Assembly (NCBI GenBank): GCA_902789505.1
Contig: CADAOO010000007.1
Span: forward strand, 1 to 64,000
Source of the DNA: an uncultured Methanobrevibacter sp.
Lineage (GTDB): Archaea > Methanobacteriota > Methanobacteria > Methanobacteriales > Methanobacteriaceae
Direction: 5' to 3'
DNA: 64,000 bases
Below are positions 19,688 to 30,264 of the stretch, piece by piece. The notes below the pieces were generated by a model, which was not told where the DNA came from, searched no databases, and saw only the letters and a program-made list of their open reading frames with translations. How positions within the stretch are numbered: position 1 is the stretch's first letter; every line of letters starts with the position of its first letter. Position numbers and translations under genes: made by a program.

Positions 19688-20121
19688 ACAAAGTATTCCT
19701 GGACACTTCATTTATACTGGCCTATGTTAATTCAAATGATGATTTACATGAAAACGCTTTAAGATTAGAAGAAGGTAAAAATATATTATCACAGGACTGT
19801 TACATCAACAATAATGTGTTAAATGAAGTCTTAACATTAACTGGCAGAAAAATCAACATTGACGCTGCTGAAGAAATCTACTACGGTCTTATTGATAGCT
19901 TTGAAATATTAAACGAATACAATATCTTCAACTACACCGCCAAAACTTTTGATATCTTCAAAAGGATTATTGGGCCGAACAGTAAAAAGACAAAATTAAG
20001 CTTTACCGATTCAAGCATCATTTTAACAATGCAGGAATCGAACATTACTGATTTAGTCAGCTTTGATCAGCAATTTGAAAATTTTGATGGAATTAATCTT
20101 ATTGGTTTAGATTATTTATAG
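19684..20121 (+). CDS. PIN domain toxin, VapC-like, 145 aa
   Basis: The PIN core is seen from the start: FLDTSFILAYVNSNDDLH carries the first acidic residue. NVLNEVLTL supplies the second, SFTDSSIILTM the third, and LVSFDQQFENFDGI the last. VapC toxins are Mg2+-dependent ribonucleases that cut tRNA or rRNA. The gene overlaps the antitoxin by 4 nt (ATGA-type coupling). It lies within the defence island next to the SEC-C nuclease gene. Confidence 0.85.
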   Translation: MNKVFLDTSFILAYVNSNDDLHENALRLEEGKNILSQDCYINNNVLNEVLTLTGRKINIDAAEEIYYGLIDSFEILNEYNIFNYTAKTFDIFKRIIGPNSKKTKLSFTDSSIILTMQESNITDLVSFDQQFENFDGINLIGLDYL

Positions 20122-20254
20122 AGAATAATTTGAACTTAATACCCAATGATTATTAAAATGAAATTATATTGATGCAAAAAATAAACATTTGACATTAATT
20201 GTAGTTCAGACAGTTAATTACACTATTCAAATAATTCTCCTAATGGCGTTGTAT

Positions 20255-23200
20255 ATGAAAATTGGTAGAAATAAACCATGTCCCTGTGGCAGTGGAAAGA
20301 AATATAAACATTGTTGTTTTAAAAAAGATAATTATTTGAAAAATCTTCCTGATGATGCATTAAAAAGATTAAAAGGAGAATTTTCCAAATATGATCAGGA
20401 AGATTTAATTAAAACTTTAGCAGCATTATCCACCTGTCCTGAAAATCAATCACAACAAATTCGGATTGAAATAGCAACTCAAATAGCATGTTCCAATATT
20501 TATTGTGGAAATAAAATTATTACCTTACATGAACTAAATGAATTATTTTTAAAATACCTTCCTTCAGAAGGACCAATAGGTTCGCTAGAAGACCCTTCCG
20601 ACAATTTATTTACAAATAATATTTCCTTCTTTAAGAATAATATTATATTTACTGGACCATCTACTTCTGAGTATTATATATTACAAAAAATACTCAATTG
20701 CATCCACTTTAACTCTTCAAGTTTTTCTGAAAAATATCTAAATAATTTCTATCAAAATTCAATGTTTATTTTATCTTTAAGCGATTATGTTGCTAAAAAA
20801 ACAGGGCATGATCGTTATGAAATTTATGAAGATAGATTTATGCAAGAAATATTTTTTCCAAATATCAATGAATTAAATGCTCATAAAAAAAGCGTCACAT
20901 TAAATGTTAATGAGTTGAAAGAGTTTAAAGACTTCTTAAATATTGATAAAAATATAGGTAAGGATTTTATTATTGAAGTAGGTGATGATAATTTTAATAG
21001 TATTCTATTAGTTGAAAACAAATTTAAAGAAGAAAATAATTTTAAAGATTATTTTAGTAAAACAATTATGTATTCTGAATCAGTAGATGACAATCCATTA
21101 TTAAAATCACCTTTAATAAAAATTGAAGATAATTATATAGTTTTTCCTCCATCATTATCTATTTCTTTAAGACATAACATTTTATCATCTGTAGTAAAAT
21201 TTAATGAAAAGAATAATTTTATAAATAATTATCAAAAAGAGTTATGGTCTAATATTTTGTTTAATTTAAAGAATAAAATGAATTTTGAAGACTTTGATTA
21301 TGAATTGCCAGAATGGGAAAATACAATATTTAAAGATGAAATTTTTAAAATTGATACTGATAAATTAGCTTATTGTATTCTCATTAACGATGATTTAAAG
21401 AATTATGGTAAAAAGGGACCTTGTGAAAAAATAGATTTAAAATACGAATCAAAATTAAAAAACAGAATAAACTTTATTATTAGTAATTTTGATTCCAATG
21501 AAACAATTAATGACATTCTTATAATTTTATTTATTGGCCAAAGTGGACGGCAGTTTTATACAAATATCCCTAAATATCATAATTTATTAATAATCAATTG
21601 TGAAGAATTTGAAATCCTTATCAATTCCGGCAATTATGATAGTTTGACTCTTTTTAAATTTGCAAATTTATTAGAAAATAAAGATATTATGGGAAATGGT
21701 TTTTTAGATAAGTTTAGTATTTATATCGAAAAAAGCCATTCATTTTATTTAGACGATAGAAAATTTGATTCAATCTTATTAAGCTTTGATTCAACATCAG
21801 AAACTACTAAAAAATTAAGAAAAAAAGCAATTAAAGACAAAGACCCCCACTTAGAAATTTATGGTGATAAATTAGTTTCAGTTAAAAAAAATAACGAGTT
21901 TATGTATGTAGCAGGTTCAAATTTATTTTTAATCAAAACACATAATCAAAATATTTGGATTAATTTTGAAAATTACTTTGAATCTGCAATTGCTGAAGCA
22001 ATATGTTATTGGATCTGGCAATTTAGTGATGAACTTCAAATTGACTTAAACTCATTGAAAAACCATCATATTTTTATTTCAATCAATATTGAAGAGTATG
22101 ATGCTTTAGACTTGACAATTGAAATAACAAATGAAATTAAAGAAAATTTAATTATTTCAAGTAATGTATCTGAAAAAGAAATTAATTTAAGAATCAGCAA
22201 ATATTTAATATCCATAGCAAATCAAAAAGATAATGAAGCCGATCGGCTTTTAATGAATGAAATCTTAAAATTAATGGGAATTTTATTAGAAAAAAATAGA
22301 TTACAAAATACACTAACCAAAGAGCGAAGATGTGAAATTATCAATAAAAAAGCACCTTTAGGTTTAAAAAAATATATTCTAATTTATACTTCAGAAAATA
22401 TCATGAATATTCCTGTAAAAAATCAAATACGATTATTACAAGAACATAATGTCCAATTAGTAATGGATGACTTAACAAATAAAGTTCATTGTGATTTTGA
22501 CTATAATCAAAAGTTAAACAAAAAGCAATCACTTGAATTGACCCATCAAATTGTAGATTATTTGCTAGATTGTATTAAAAAAGAAATAGTAAAATATGAT
22601 TGGGAGGATCTTATCCAAAAATTAATTTTAAATTATGAAAATATACTATTTAATAGGTTTTACCTTTCATCCACTAATATATATTCTTTAAATAGTTATG
22701 ACAACCCGTCCAGCATTTTAAAAGATATTGTAACTGATGACCATGAATTAGATAAACTGGGATTGCCAACAAGGACTTTAATAGAAATTTTATCTGCAGA
22801 ACAAAACTTTACTAGTGTAGTAAAAATATCAAATGAAAGCTTTGATAATTTAATGGCTTTATCATATGTTTATATTGAATGGACACTTGGCAGTGACTAT
22901 ATTCATTATGAAAATGTGGATTTTGAAATTACACCATTAGAATCAGGTCGTATTGGAACTAAAACAGAATTAAATGATATTCTTGATACTTTTAGAACGA
23001 ACAGGACATTAGAACATATTAATAATTTATCTACAAATATTTTTCATGAGAGTAGTGGTGGAGAAAAACCAAGCGATAAAGAAGATGATGCATTTGAATC
23101 AGAATTTGGTATCAATTTAACCGATTATGCTGAGTTTATTTCAGTGCTAATAAGTTTAGCTATATGTGACGAAAAAGATATTGTTTTTATTAATAAATCT

Positions 23201-24010
23201 AAGTTAGTAAATATTTTGAAAGATGAGTTAGACTGGAAATATGATAAATCGGTACAAGCTATAGAAAGTTTTTCAATAAGTCATCGTGGAGACTGGGAAA
23301 CCCCTCCTGAAGGTTTTAGTGAAAACGATATTAATCCTTGGGTTTTTAGAAGGCCATACTCCTATTATTTGAAACCTTTAATTATTAAAAATAATGCTGA
23401 TGAAACATTGATTTATGGTTTTAGAAATGTCTATCATTCTGGTTTAAATTTACTGAAGTTAATTTATAAAGGATTATATAAAACAGATAATTCTTCAAAA
23501 AAATTTAAATCATTTAAAAGTAAAATGCTTGATGTTAAAGGAAAAAAATTTAACGAAATGGTTTTTGAGTGGTTAAAAGACAATTTAGACACATCTGAAA
23601 AATTTTATTTAAGACCTAATGTAAAAATAGACAAAATAATTAAAAATAATCCTCAATATGGAGATATCGATGTCTTATTATTAGATAAAGAGAAAAAACG
23701 TTTATTTTCAATTGAATGTAAAGATATTGAAAGTGCAAAAAATCCTCGTCAGATTAATCATGAAATAAAAAATTTTTTTGGTGAAAAAGGTTGGATAAAA
23801 AAACATCAAAAAAGAGAGGCGTGGATAAAAAATAATTTAGATAAATTAGGTGATAAAATCGGGCAGGATATAAAAGATTATAAAGTCTTCTCAATTTTTA
23901 TAGTATCTCAGGTGTTACCTACAATTTATTTAAAGAAATCTCCTATTGACATAATTCCTTTTTCAAAAATAAAATATGACGGAGTAAATTTCTTAGACAA
24001 ATACAATTAA
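20255..24010 (+). CDS. SEC-C motif / PD-(D/E)XK nuclease giant protein, 1251 aa
   Basis: I choose the start at 20255 because it places the SEC-C motif at the N-terminus (MKIGRNKPCPCGSGKKYKHCC, Cys9/11/20/21); the longer frame from 20189 adds a hydrophobic non-conserved leader. The SEC-C motif binds zinc. The C-terminal 200 residues have YGDIDVLLL (Asp about 1139) and FSIECKD (Glu about 1154, Lys about 1156). This is a PD-(D/E)XK nuclease core, followed by a Lys-rich helix and beta strands. The 900 residues between them are unassigned and helical. Its position in the island suggests a single-gene defence nuclease. Confidence 0.75.
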   Translation: MKIGRNKPCPCGSGKKYKHCCFKKDNYLKNLPDDALKRLKGEFSKYDQEDLIKTLAALSTCPENQSQQIRIEIATQIACSNIYCGNKIITLHELNELFLKYLPSEGPIGSLEDPSDNLFTNNISFFKNNIIFTGPSTSEYYILQKILNCIHFNSSSFSEKYLNNFYQNSMFILSLSDYVAKKTGHDRYEIYEDRFMQEIFFPNINELNAHKKSVTLNVNELKEFKDFLNIDKNIGKDFIIEVGDDNFNSILLVENKFKEENNFKDYFSKTIMYSESVDDNPLLKSPLIKIEDNYIVFPPSLSISLRHNILSSVVKFNEKNNFINNYQKELWSNILFNLKNKMNFEDFDYELPEWENTIFKDEIFKIDTDKLAYCILINDDLKNYGKKGPCEKIDLKYESKLKNRINFIISNFDSNETINDILIILFIGQSGRQFYTNIPKYHNLLIINCEEFEILINSGNYDSLTLFKFANLLENKDIMGNGFLDKFSIYIEKSHSFYLDDRKFDSILLSFDSTSETTKKLRKKAIKDKDPHLEIYGDKLVSVKKNNEFMYVAGSNLFLIKTHNQNIWINFENYFESAIAEAICYWIWQFSDELQIDLNSLKNHHIFISINIEEYDALDLTIEITNEIKENLIISSNVSEKEINLRISKYLISIANQKDNEADRLLMNEILKLMGILLEKNRLQNTLTKERRCEIINKKAPLGLKKYILIYTSENIMNIPVKNQIRLLQEHNVQLVMDDLTNKVHCDFDYNQKLNKKQSLELTHQIVDYLLDCIKKEIVKYDWEDLIQKLILNYENILFNRFYLSSTNIYSLNSYDNPSSILKDIVTDDHELDKLGLPTRTLIEILSAEQNFTSVVKISNESFDNLMALSYVYIEWTLGSDYIHYENVDFEITPLESGRIGTKTELNDILDTFRTNRTLEHINNLSTNIFHESSGGEKPSDKEDDAFESEFGINLTDYAEFISVLISLAICDEKDIVFINKSKLVNILKDELDWKYDKSVQAIESFSISHRGDWETPPEGFSENDINPWVFRRPYSYYLKPLIIKNNADETLIYGFRNVYHSGLNLLKLIYKGLYKTDNSSKKFKSFKSKMLDVKGKKFNEMVFEWLKDNLDTSEKFYLRPNVKIDKIIKNNPQYGDIDVLLLDKEKKRLFSIECKDIESAKNPRQINHEIKNFFGEKGWIKKHQKREAWIKNNLDKLGDKIGQDIKDYKVFSIFIVSQVLPTIYLKKSPIDIIPFSKIKYDGVNFLDKYN

Positions 24011-24474
24011 TTTCAAATTTAATGAGTATTTATTACTAAAAAAACATCATTTATAATTTTAATGAATTTAACTTATTAATTTCCATTTTATTAAATCTTG
24101 TTAAATGAAAAATATAAATATAATTTATTCTGCCCGTAAATTCAGATATCTTATCTTTGCTATGTTGTAAAATCGAAACATAAATGGAATCATATTTAAT
24201 ATTAAAATTTTCAGATGAATCTTTAAGATTAATATCTGTATGGTTGCACAATATTTCATGAGTATTGGAACTTGTACTATATCTCGAAAATCCATTATCT
24301 GATATGATTAGAATTATTTTTTCGCTGCAACTTGCAATATCTACATATTTTAATTCATGGTCATTAAGTAAATGTTTTTGTAAATAAAAATATGAATTAA
24401 TTCCCTCAGCACTTAGAAAAGATAATTTAAACCAATTAAAAATTGATGAATTCATTGAACCCGACAAAAAATTT

Positions 24475-25734
24475 TTGATTGAAGTCCCTGAAAGTGAAGT
24501 TATAATAAATAATTTAGAATACTATGAATATGAAGATTTTACTGAAAAAAAATTTTATATAGAAGTTAACAAAAACGGAAATCCAATTTCAGATAAAAAT
24601 ATTAATTATCATGTTGCCAAAAATGAAATACAAAATAAAAAAGAGTCATATATTCTACAAAAATTTTTAAATTATGCTGACAAATGCGGTTTAAAAGTAA
24701 ACACGAATAATATCACTAGAGAATCAATTCATCCTCCTTCACAAATACGTTCGGAATTAGAAGAAATACTTTATGATTTTAATGAAATAATATCATTAGC
24801 CCAACATTATGGTTTACCTACTCAGGCTTTAGATTGGTCTTATGATTATAAAGTTTCACTATATTTTGCAGTGAAAGATGTTTTATCTAACTCAAATATG
24901 CATGATTGTGTTTTATGGGCTTTAAATTATAAATTGTTTGAAAATCAACTGCCCAATGAGACGTGCAAAATTAATTTAACACTTTACAGACCAGAATATA
25001 ATACTAATCCAAATTTAACTGCTCAAAAGGGATTATTTACATTTTTAGGAGATTATGATGGAAATTATGAAAGTCTAGATAAAATTATATCAAATGAGAT
25101 AAAACAAGAAAAAATTGGCAAAAGAAAAGGAGAATATTATAATCAAAATAGTAATGCATCATCTTCAAAAGATACTGTTTTATATAAATTTATCATACCA
25201 AAAGAAATTAAAACAGAAATTTTAAATGAATTGTATTTAGATGGATATTCCGAAGGATATTTATTTCCAGGTTATTATGGAGTTTCAAAACATATAATTA
25301 ATGAAGTTAAATTAAGAAATTTATTAAAAGAGTCAAAAACATTGAAAAAGAATATTTTATTATCCGTAAATTGGAACATTGATAAAGTGAAAAATAAAGA
25401 AAAATTGTATGAGTTTATACACCATGATTTTAAATGTGAAATCAATAAAATTTTCATTTACCAAAATCATGAAGTTATAGGTTATTTTAAAGGAAATGAA
25501 ATAATCAAAGACTATCCTGAAAATTTATGGGATAACTTCGGAAAGCAATCTGGAATATCGCAGACAGAATTTAATGAAACTTTTAAAGATTCTAATTGTT
25601 TTGCTATTCGGATAAATGATTTACATTTATTTAAATATCATGTGAAATTATGTGAATTTAAATTAGAGAGTGATTTTTGTTATATTGAAGAATATGATGA
25701 AAATTTGAACTTTTTATTAAATTTTAGTGATTAA
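24475..25734 (+). CDS. FRG domain plus PUA/ASCH-like tail, 5' end damaged
   Basis: Residues about 75-150 carry the FRG core (EIISLAQHYGLPTQALDWSYDYKVSLYF), closely matching the gene at 9416-10489. The last 130 residues (LSVNWNIDKVKNKEKLYEF, KIFIYQNHEVIGYFKG, DNFGKQSGISQTEFNETFKD) resemble PUA/ASCH-like domains that bind modified bases or RNA. The only usable start is a TTG at 24475. FRG-like coding (KYELIPSALRKDNLNQ) runs further upstream in the same frame from 24388, right after a TAA at 24385-24387. The first FRG segment with the F-R-G residues is therefore lost, and function is doubtful. Confidence 0.6.
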   Translation: MIEVPESEVIINNLEYYEYEDFTEKKFYIEVNKNGNPISDKNINYHVAKNEIQNKKESYILQKFLNYADKCGLKVNTNNITRESIHPPSQIRSELEEILYDFNEIISLAQHYGLPTQALDWSYDYKVSLYFAVKDVLSNSNMHDCVLWALNYKLFENQLPNETCKINLTLYRPEYNTNPNLTAQKGLFTFLGDYDGNYESLDKIISNEIKQEKIGKRKGEYYNQNSNASSSKDTVLYKFIIPKEIKTEILNELYLDGYSEGYLFPGYYGVSKHIINEVKLRNLLKESKTLKKNILLSVNWNIDKVKNKEKLYEFIHHDFKCEINKIFIYQNHEVIGYFKGNEIIKDYPENLWDNFGKQSGISQTEFNETFKDSNCFAIRINDLHLFKYHVKLCEFKLESDFCYIEEYDENLNFLLNFSD

Positions 25735-25924
25735 AAATTAATTATATGGCTAAGTGAATTAAAAACTATCATGAAATTACCTATTGACAAAGTTCTTTCA
25801 AGAAATATGCTTCAAAATATTTTACATTTTCTAAAATTGTTCCAGACTTTAATTCCACATAACATGTATTAATTTGAATAAATTAATAAAATGTTTTAAT
25901 AAATATTAAATGGTACATAGAGTT
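25735..25924. other. Convergent intergenic spacer
   Basis: A 190-bp AT-rich spacer between the converging FRG-PUA gene and the KAP operon. No gene, hairpin or RNA is supported. Confidence 0.3.
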
Positions 25925-27973
25925 TTATTGGGCATTCCATTTATCATAACCTTCTAAAAAGATTTTAACAATGAATTCATCTTTAATAGAATCATCATTA
26001 TCAACTAACTTTTTAATTTCATCAATATTTTTATATTCATTTAGCTGTTCCATATCTCTTAATAAAAAACTTGAATTTTCTTTTATAGGTAAGAATGAAT
26101 TCAATAGATTTAATAATCCAACAGATGTTGAAATTAGATTATTTATAATCGACTCATTTTTACTTTCCAAATTTAATTTAGCTCCAATGTATAATACTTC
26201 ACTTAATTTATTTTCTATAATAAAACTATTATTTGGTATTTTATTAAATTTCTCTTTTATAATTTCAGTTAAATCATTTATTTCCTCATCTTCTAATATT
26301 AATTCATCATAATTATATGGTAAATAATTTTTCATTTTAATATTATCCAATATATCAAATAATAGGATTACATTATTTGAATTTTGATAAATTTCTTTTA
26401 ATACGCTAAATCTATCTTTTTTACCTATCTGATAAATCATTTCTAAACATAATTCTTCAATTTCCTCTCGATTTAAAAAGAAAATATCTTCCCACATTAG
26501 GGTTTCAATGTTAAAAAGAAAATTTAAGAAGAATTTATTTTTATGAATCTTATCTAACCTATTTTTAATATTTTCAAAAAATATAGTTAATTTATTTTCT
26601 TTATATAATCTTGTAAATTGTATGACTACCCCAGAATCATTTCTGGAGTTAATAAAATCAACCACAAAATCTGTTTCAGATTCGGATAATTCTTTTATAA
26701 CACTATTCAACTTAAAATAAGCTTTAAAATGGTTTGGATGATGGATTAATAAATTTTTATCTGCAAAATCCTCATTGTTAAACTTAAAAGAGGGATTGCC
26801 TTTATAAATATTTCCAATTTTGGGAAACAAAACTCTAAGAATATGATTTACATTCTCATTCTTATTGACTAATTCTTCAAATTCTGATTTTTCAATTTCA
26901 AGAATATCTCTTTGAAGCTCATCAAAAGCAGTATAATGATAGTTGATTAATAAAAATTCATTTAACTTTATCTTATCATAAATTTCTGAATGAAATACCT
27001 GAATAGCCGTAATAACTATAAAATCAACTAAATTAACTTCATCAATTATTAATTCAAGATTAAATTCTAAAATATTAATAAAACGAGTGATATCCCTCAT
27101 ATTTGTAAAAAAATACAATATTCCGCATCTTTTTCCGTGTTGGAATGGTTGGAAATCTAAAAACTGGTTCAATCTACCAATATCTAAATTCTTTTTATAT
27201 GTTCTTGAAATTCTTTTAAAATGTTTAACTAAAAAATCCCTCAATTCAGTATAATCAATTGATGGAACATACAATGGAACATTGATAATCTTTTCGATGT
27301 ATTTTTCACCACCATAATCCTCTTTTAAAGCTTCAGATACAACATCTTTATCAAATGAAACCAAATAAACCATATTTTTAAAATCGGCCATAATCTTAAT
27401 TAGCTTAAACATTTCAGCGATTTCATCCTTAGATAACCTGTCCAAATCATCAATTATGCAAACTACTTTGCGACCAGCTAATTGACCATTAATTTTCTTC
27501 TTAAGATATGCCAAGTTTTCTTCTTCAGAAGATGAGCCTAAAATACGTTCAACACCACTACCCAATCTTGAATCAATAAGTGAAGTGCCTACAACAGCAA
27601 GTTTTTTTGCCAATTCCAATTCATTTACTTTTATTTTGTATTGTCTTAAAAAGCCAGTTAAAGAAACATCACGAGAATCTGTAAACTCCATTATCAATTC
27701 ATCAAAAAACTGGCCAACCAGTTGATTATATGATGAATAAAGCCAAGGATTAAATTTAATAATTTTAATTTTAGAATCCTTTAAATACTCCTCAGTCATG
27801 TTTAAAAGAGATGTTTTTCCAGATCCCCATTCTCCCATCAATCCAATTGTTAAACAATTATTAACATCTTGTCTACCAAAATAATTTTGAATATTTAATG
27901 CTAAACTTTTAGCGAAATTCTTTCTATTTAAAGTATCTCCACTAATTTTTACATCTTTATCTTCTTTAAACAT
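25925..27973 (-). CDS. KAP family P-loop NTPase 2, 682 aa
   Basis: Walker A is GEWGSGKT at 47-54 and Walker B is VCIIDDLDRLS at 171-181, the LDRL ending being typical of KAP NTPases. The N-terminus (DTLNRKNFAKSLALNIQNY) is the standard KAP entry. About 400 residues of helical C-terminus follow, including the HHPNHFKAYFKL segment shared with the paralogue and with the remnant at 6127-7162. No membrane insertion is obvious. It is the last gene of a four-gene minus-strand operon, 11 bp after its paralogue. KAP ATPases occur in several phage-defence contexts; here it probably acts with the other KAP protein. Confidence 0.8.
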   Translation of the reverse strand: MFKEDKDVKISGDTLNRKNFAKSLALNIQNYFGRQDVNNCLTIGLMGEWGSGKTSLLNMTEEYLKDSKIKIIKFNPWLYSSYNQLVGQFFDELIMEFTDSRDVSLTGFLRQYKIKVNELELAKKLAVVGTSLIDSRLGSGVERILGSSSEEENLAYLKKKINGQLAGRKVVCIIDDLDRLSKDEIAEMFKLIKIMADFKNMVYLVSFDKDVVSEALKEDYGGEKYIEKIINVPLYVPSIDYTELRDFLVKHFKRISRTYKKNLDIGRLNQFLDFQPFQHGKRCGILYFFTNMRDITRFINILEFNLELIIDEVNLVDFIVITAIQVFHSEIYDKIKLNEFLLINYHYTAFDELQRDILEIEKSEFEELVNKNENVNHILRVLFPKIGNIYKGNPSFKFNNEDFADKNLLIHHPNHFKAYFKLNSVIKELSESETDFVVDFINSRNDSGVVIQFTRLYKENKLTIFFENIKNRLDKIHKNKFFLNFLFNIETLMWEDIFFLNREEIEELCLEMIYQIGKKDRFSVLKEIYQNSNNVILLFDILDNIKMKNYLPYNYDELILEDEEINDLTEIIKEKFNKIPNNSFIIENKLSEVLYIGAKLNLESKNESIINNLISTSVGLLNLLNSFLPIKENSSFLLRDMEQLNEYKNIDEIKKLVDNDDSIKDEFIVKIFLEGYDKWNAQ

Positions 27974-27984
27974 AAAAACTCCAA

Positions 27985-30210
27985 TTAAATATTGTTATTA
28001 GATTTTGTAAAATTAACACCATTACACTTAGGACACGGTGGAATAACATTATTATTATCATCAAGTATTATTTCTTGATTACAATTAATACAAATGTATG
28101 TTCCAGCACCAGATTTTTGACCAGATTTGAATGTGAAATATTCCTCATCAACCTGTTTAATTAAAGAATTACATATCTCCTTTTCAGAATCGTTTAAAGA
28201 TTCATTACAGATTTCAACATATTTACTTCTTAACTCATCAATACTTCCAAAATATTTCAACATTGACTTTAAATTAAACTTTTGAATAATTTCATATGGT
28301 GAATCTGCATGCATTACATTAGAATTGATGTTTCTAAATCCTCTTGCAAAGCGCAAAGCATTTTTACCTTCATAAATAAATTCATGAACTCTTTTAGCTA
28401 CATCAATGTCACGATCCCAAAATTCCCAGCTATAAAGAATATACTCTAAATCAAGACTATCCCAAAGTTTATCTGTTTCATCCCACTTTCTGATTTTTAA
28501 AACCATCATATCTTCGAGTTTTTCTAAATCATCTTCATTAATCAAAGCTTCAGAAACATCTTTTCTATCATTTTCATAATTGAATTTATTATAAATAAAA
28601 TCTTGACTAGATAAAAACTCAACAGCAACATACAAACTGTTTTCAGAATTATCAATAGCTTTTTCTAATACATTAAATCTCTCAGAATTATTTTCAAATT
28701 CTTTAAGTAAATCATCAATAATTCTACTTAAATAAATTCTTTTATCAAAAAACGTGTTAAGGGGAACATGTAACTGATCTCCAATATCAATTAATGATAT
28801 TATAAAAAATGGCACATTTTCATTTGGAATATCTCTAATACGATTTATAATAATATCAAAAAGTTCCTTTGTTTGATTATTCCCATCATACTCTAAAAAC
28901 ATTTTAGAAATCTTTTCAACATCACCTAAATTAAATAAATCCTCAATTGAATTAACACTTAAATCTTCAGCATCTAAGTTTAATGTAAAATAATTATAAA
29001 AATATTCAGTAGTACAAATTCTAAAATTGTATTTCCAATCCCGATAAGAATCTTCTAAATCAATATTTCGGTAGTACATTCTAATTCTAGGAAATAGCTT
29101 TAATAAAACATTGTAAATTTCATCTTCAGACAATTTTGAGCGTAATTCCATAATCTTTTGGATTTTATCTTTATTATCATTTTTAACATCATATTTTTGA
29201 TTTTCAGTTGAAACTAAAAATAAACTTGGATTATCTTTAATTTTATTATAGATTTTATGTTCAAACAATTGCAAGGCTAAAATCAACATAAAATCATTGA
29301 TATAAACATTATCTTTTATAACAGAAAAATAAAATGTTATAATATTGACATACCGGTATAAATCCCTTAAGTTATCAAAAAATAGCTTTAAATATGAATA
29401 GATATCAAAAAAATCTTTTTGATAAGTTTCATCAACATCACGATAATTTTTATAAAAATCATCCAAATAGGATGTGACTAACCTATCTAATTGAGACGCT
29501 CTAATTTCAGGTACAACAATAGGTATCTGGATAATTTTTTCCAAAAACATTTCCGGTGCATAAACTTTTAGATTATTTAACGAACCAACAACCGCATCTT
29601 TATCAAATGATAAAATATAGACTACCTTCGGAAAATCGGCCAATGATTTGACAAGCATCATGATTTGCTTAACTTCATCATCAGATAATCTATCAATGTC
29701 ATCAATGATAATTATCACTTTCTTTTCAAGCTTTTTAAATTCCTCAGAAATTTTATTCTTTAGACTTAATAATGTTTCTTCATCACTTAAAGTATTATTA
29801 ACCTCCGGATCAATACTAAGTGAACCTAAACCAAAATTAAGGCTAAATGAAGTCATATTAATTAGAGATTTACCTAATTTTTTAAGATTATCCTTATTAA
29901 CATGATTAGTGAACTCATTATTAGAAATATTACTTAAAATATCAAAAAATTGGAATAATAAATTATCATTATTAGAAAAATGCCAAGGATTGAAATGAAT
30001 AACAATATTTTCACTATCAGATTGATTCCAGTAGTCTTCAACCATCTTAATAATTGAAGTTTTCCCAGAACCCCATTTTCCCATTAACGAAATTGTTAAA
30101 CAATGCTCATTTTTATGATTTAAAATAGATTGTGCTAATGATTCGGCAAATTTTCGCCTATTCAATTTATCATCATCTAATAAAGAAATAGGATTTTCTT
30201 CAATGAACAT
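27985..30210 (-). CDS. KAP family P-loop NTPase 1 with C-terminal zinc ribbon, 741 aa
   Basis: Start at 30210 (MFIEENPISLL) with AAAGGTGG just upstream; an in-frame ATG at 30228 precedes that site. Walker A GKWGSGKT at 44-51 and Walker B VIIIIDDIDRLS at 165-176 are intact, with the usual FNPWHFS motif at 73-79. The C-terminus adds a short zinc ribbon (YICINCNQ...PPCPKCNG), which the second KAP protein lacks. The paralogues are adjacent and diverged, which suggests a heteromeric ATPase pair. Operon gaps: 54 bp to the Abi-C gene upstream and 11 bp to KAP2. Confidence 0.8.
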   Translation of the reverse strand: MFIEENPISLLDDDKLNRRKFAESLAQSILNHKNEHCLTISLMGKWGSGKTSIIKMVEDYWNQSDSENIVIHFNPWHFSNNDNLLFQFFDILSNISNNEFTNHVNKDNLKKLGKSLINMTSFSLNFGLGSLSIDPEVNNTLSDEETLLSLKNKISEEFKKLEKKVIIIIDDIDRLSDDEVKQIMMLVKSLADFPKVVYILSFDKDAVVGSLNNLKVYAPEMFLEKIIQIPIVVPEIRASQLDRLVTSYLDDFYKNYRDVDETYQKDFFDIYSYLKLFFDNLRDLYRYVNIITFYFSVIKDNVYINDFMLILALQLFEHKIYNKIKDNPSLFLVSTENQKYDVKNDNKDKIQKIMELRSKLSEDEIYNVLLKLFPRIRMYYRNIDLEDSYRDWKYNFRICTTEYFYNYFTLNLDAEDLSVNSIEDLFNLGDVEKISKMFLEYDGNNQTKELFDIIINRIRDIPNENVPFFIISLIDIGDQLHVPLNTFFDKRIYLSRIIDDLLKEFENNSERFNVLEKAIDNSENSLYVAVEFLSSQDFIYNKFNYENDRKDVSEALINEDDLEKLEDMMVLKIRKWDETDKLWDSLDLEYILYSWEFWDRDIDVAKRVHEFIYEGKNALRFARGFRNINSNVMHADSPYEIIQKFNLKSMLKYFGSIDELRSKYVEICNESLNDSEKEICNSLIKQVDEEYFTFKSGQKSGAGTYICINCNQEIILDDNNNVIPPCPKCNGVNFTKSNNNI

Positions 30211-30264
30211 TAAACCACCTTTAATCACTATTAAATCAAATTATTTCTATTAAAAATTTATTAA

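Noticed and set aside
24051-24467. Minus-strand 138-aa frame
   Set aside because: Its N-terminal part is antisense to FRG-like coding on the plus strand (from 24388), and it has no ribosome binding site or recognised motif. The left two thirds cannot be excluded as a real gene.
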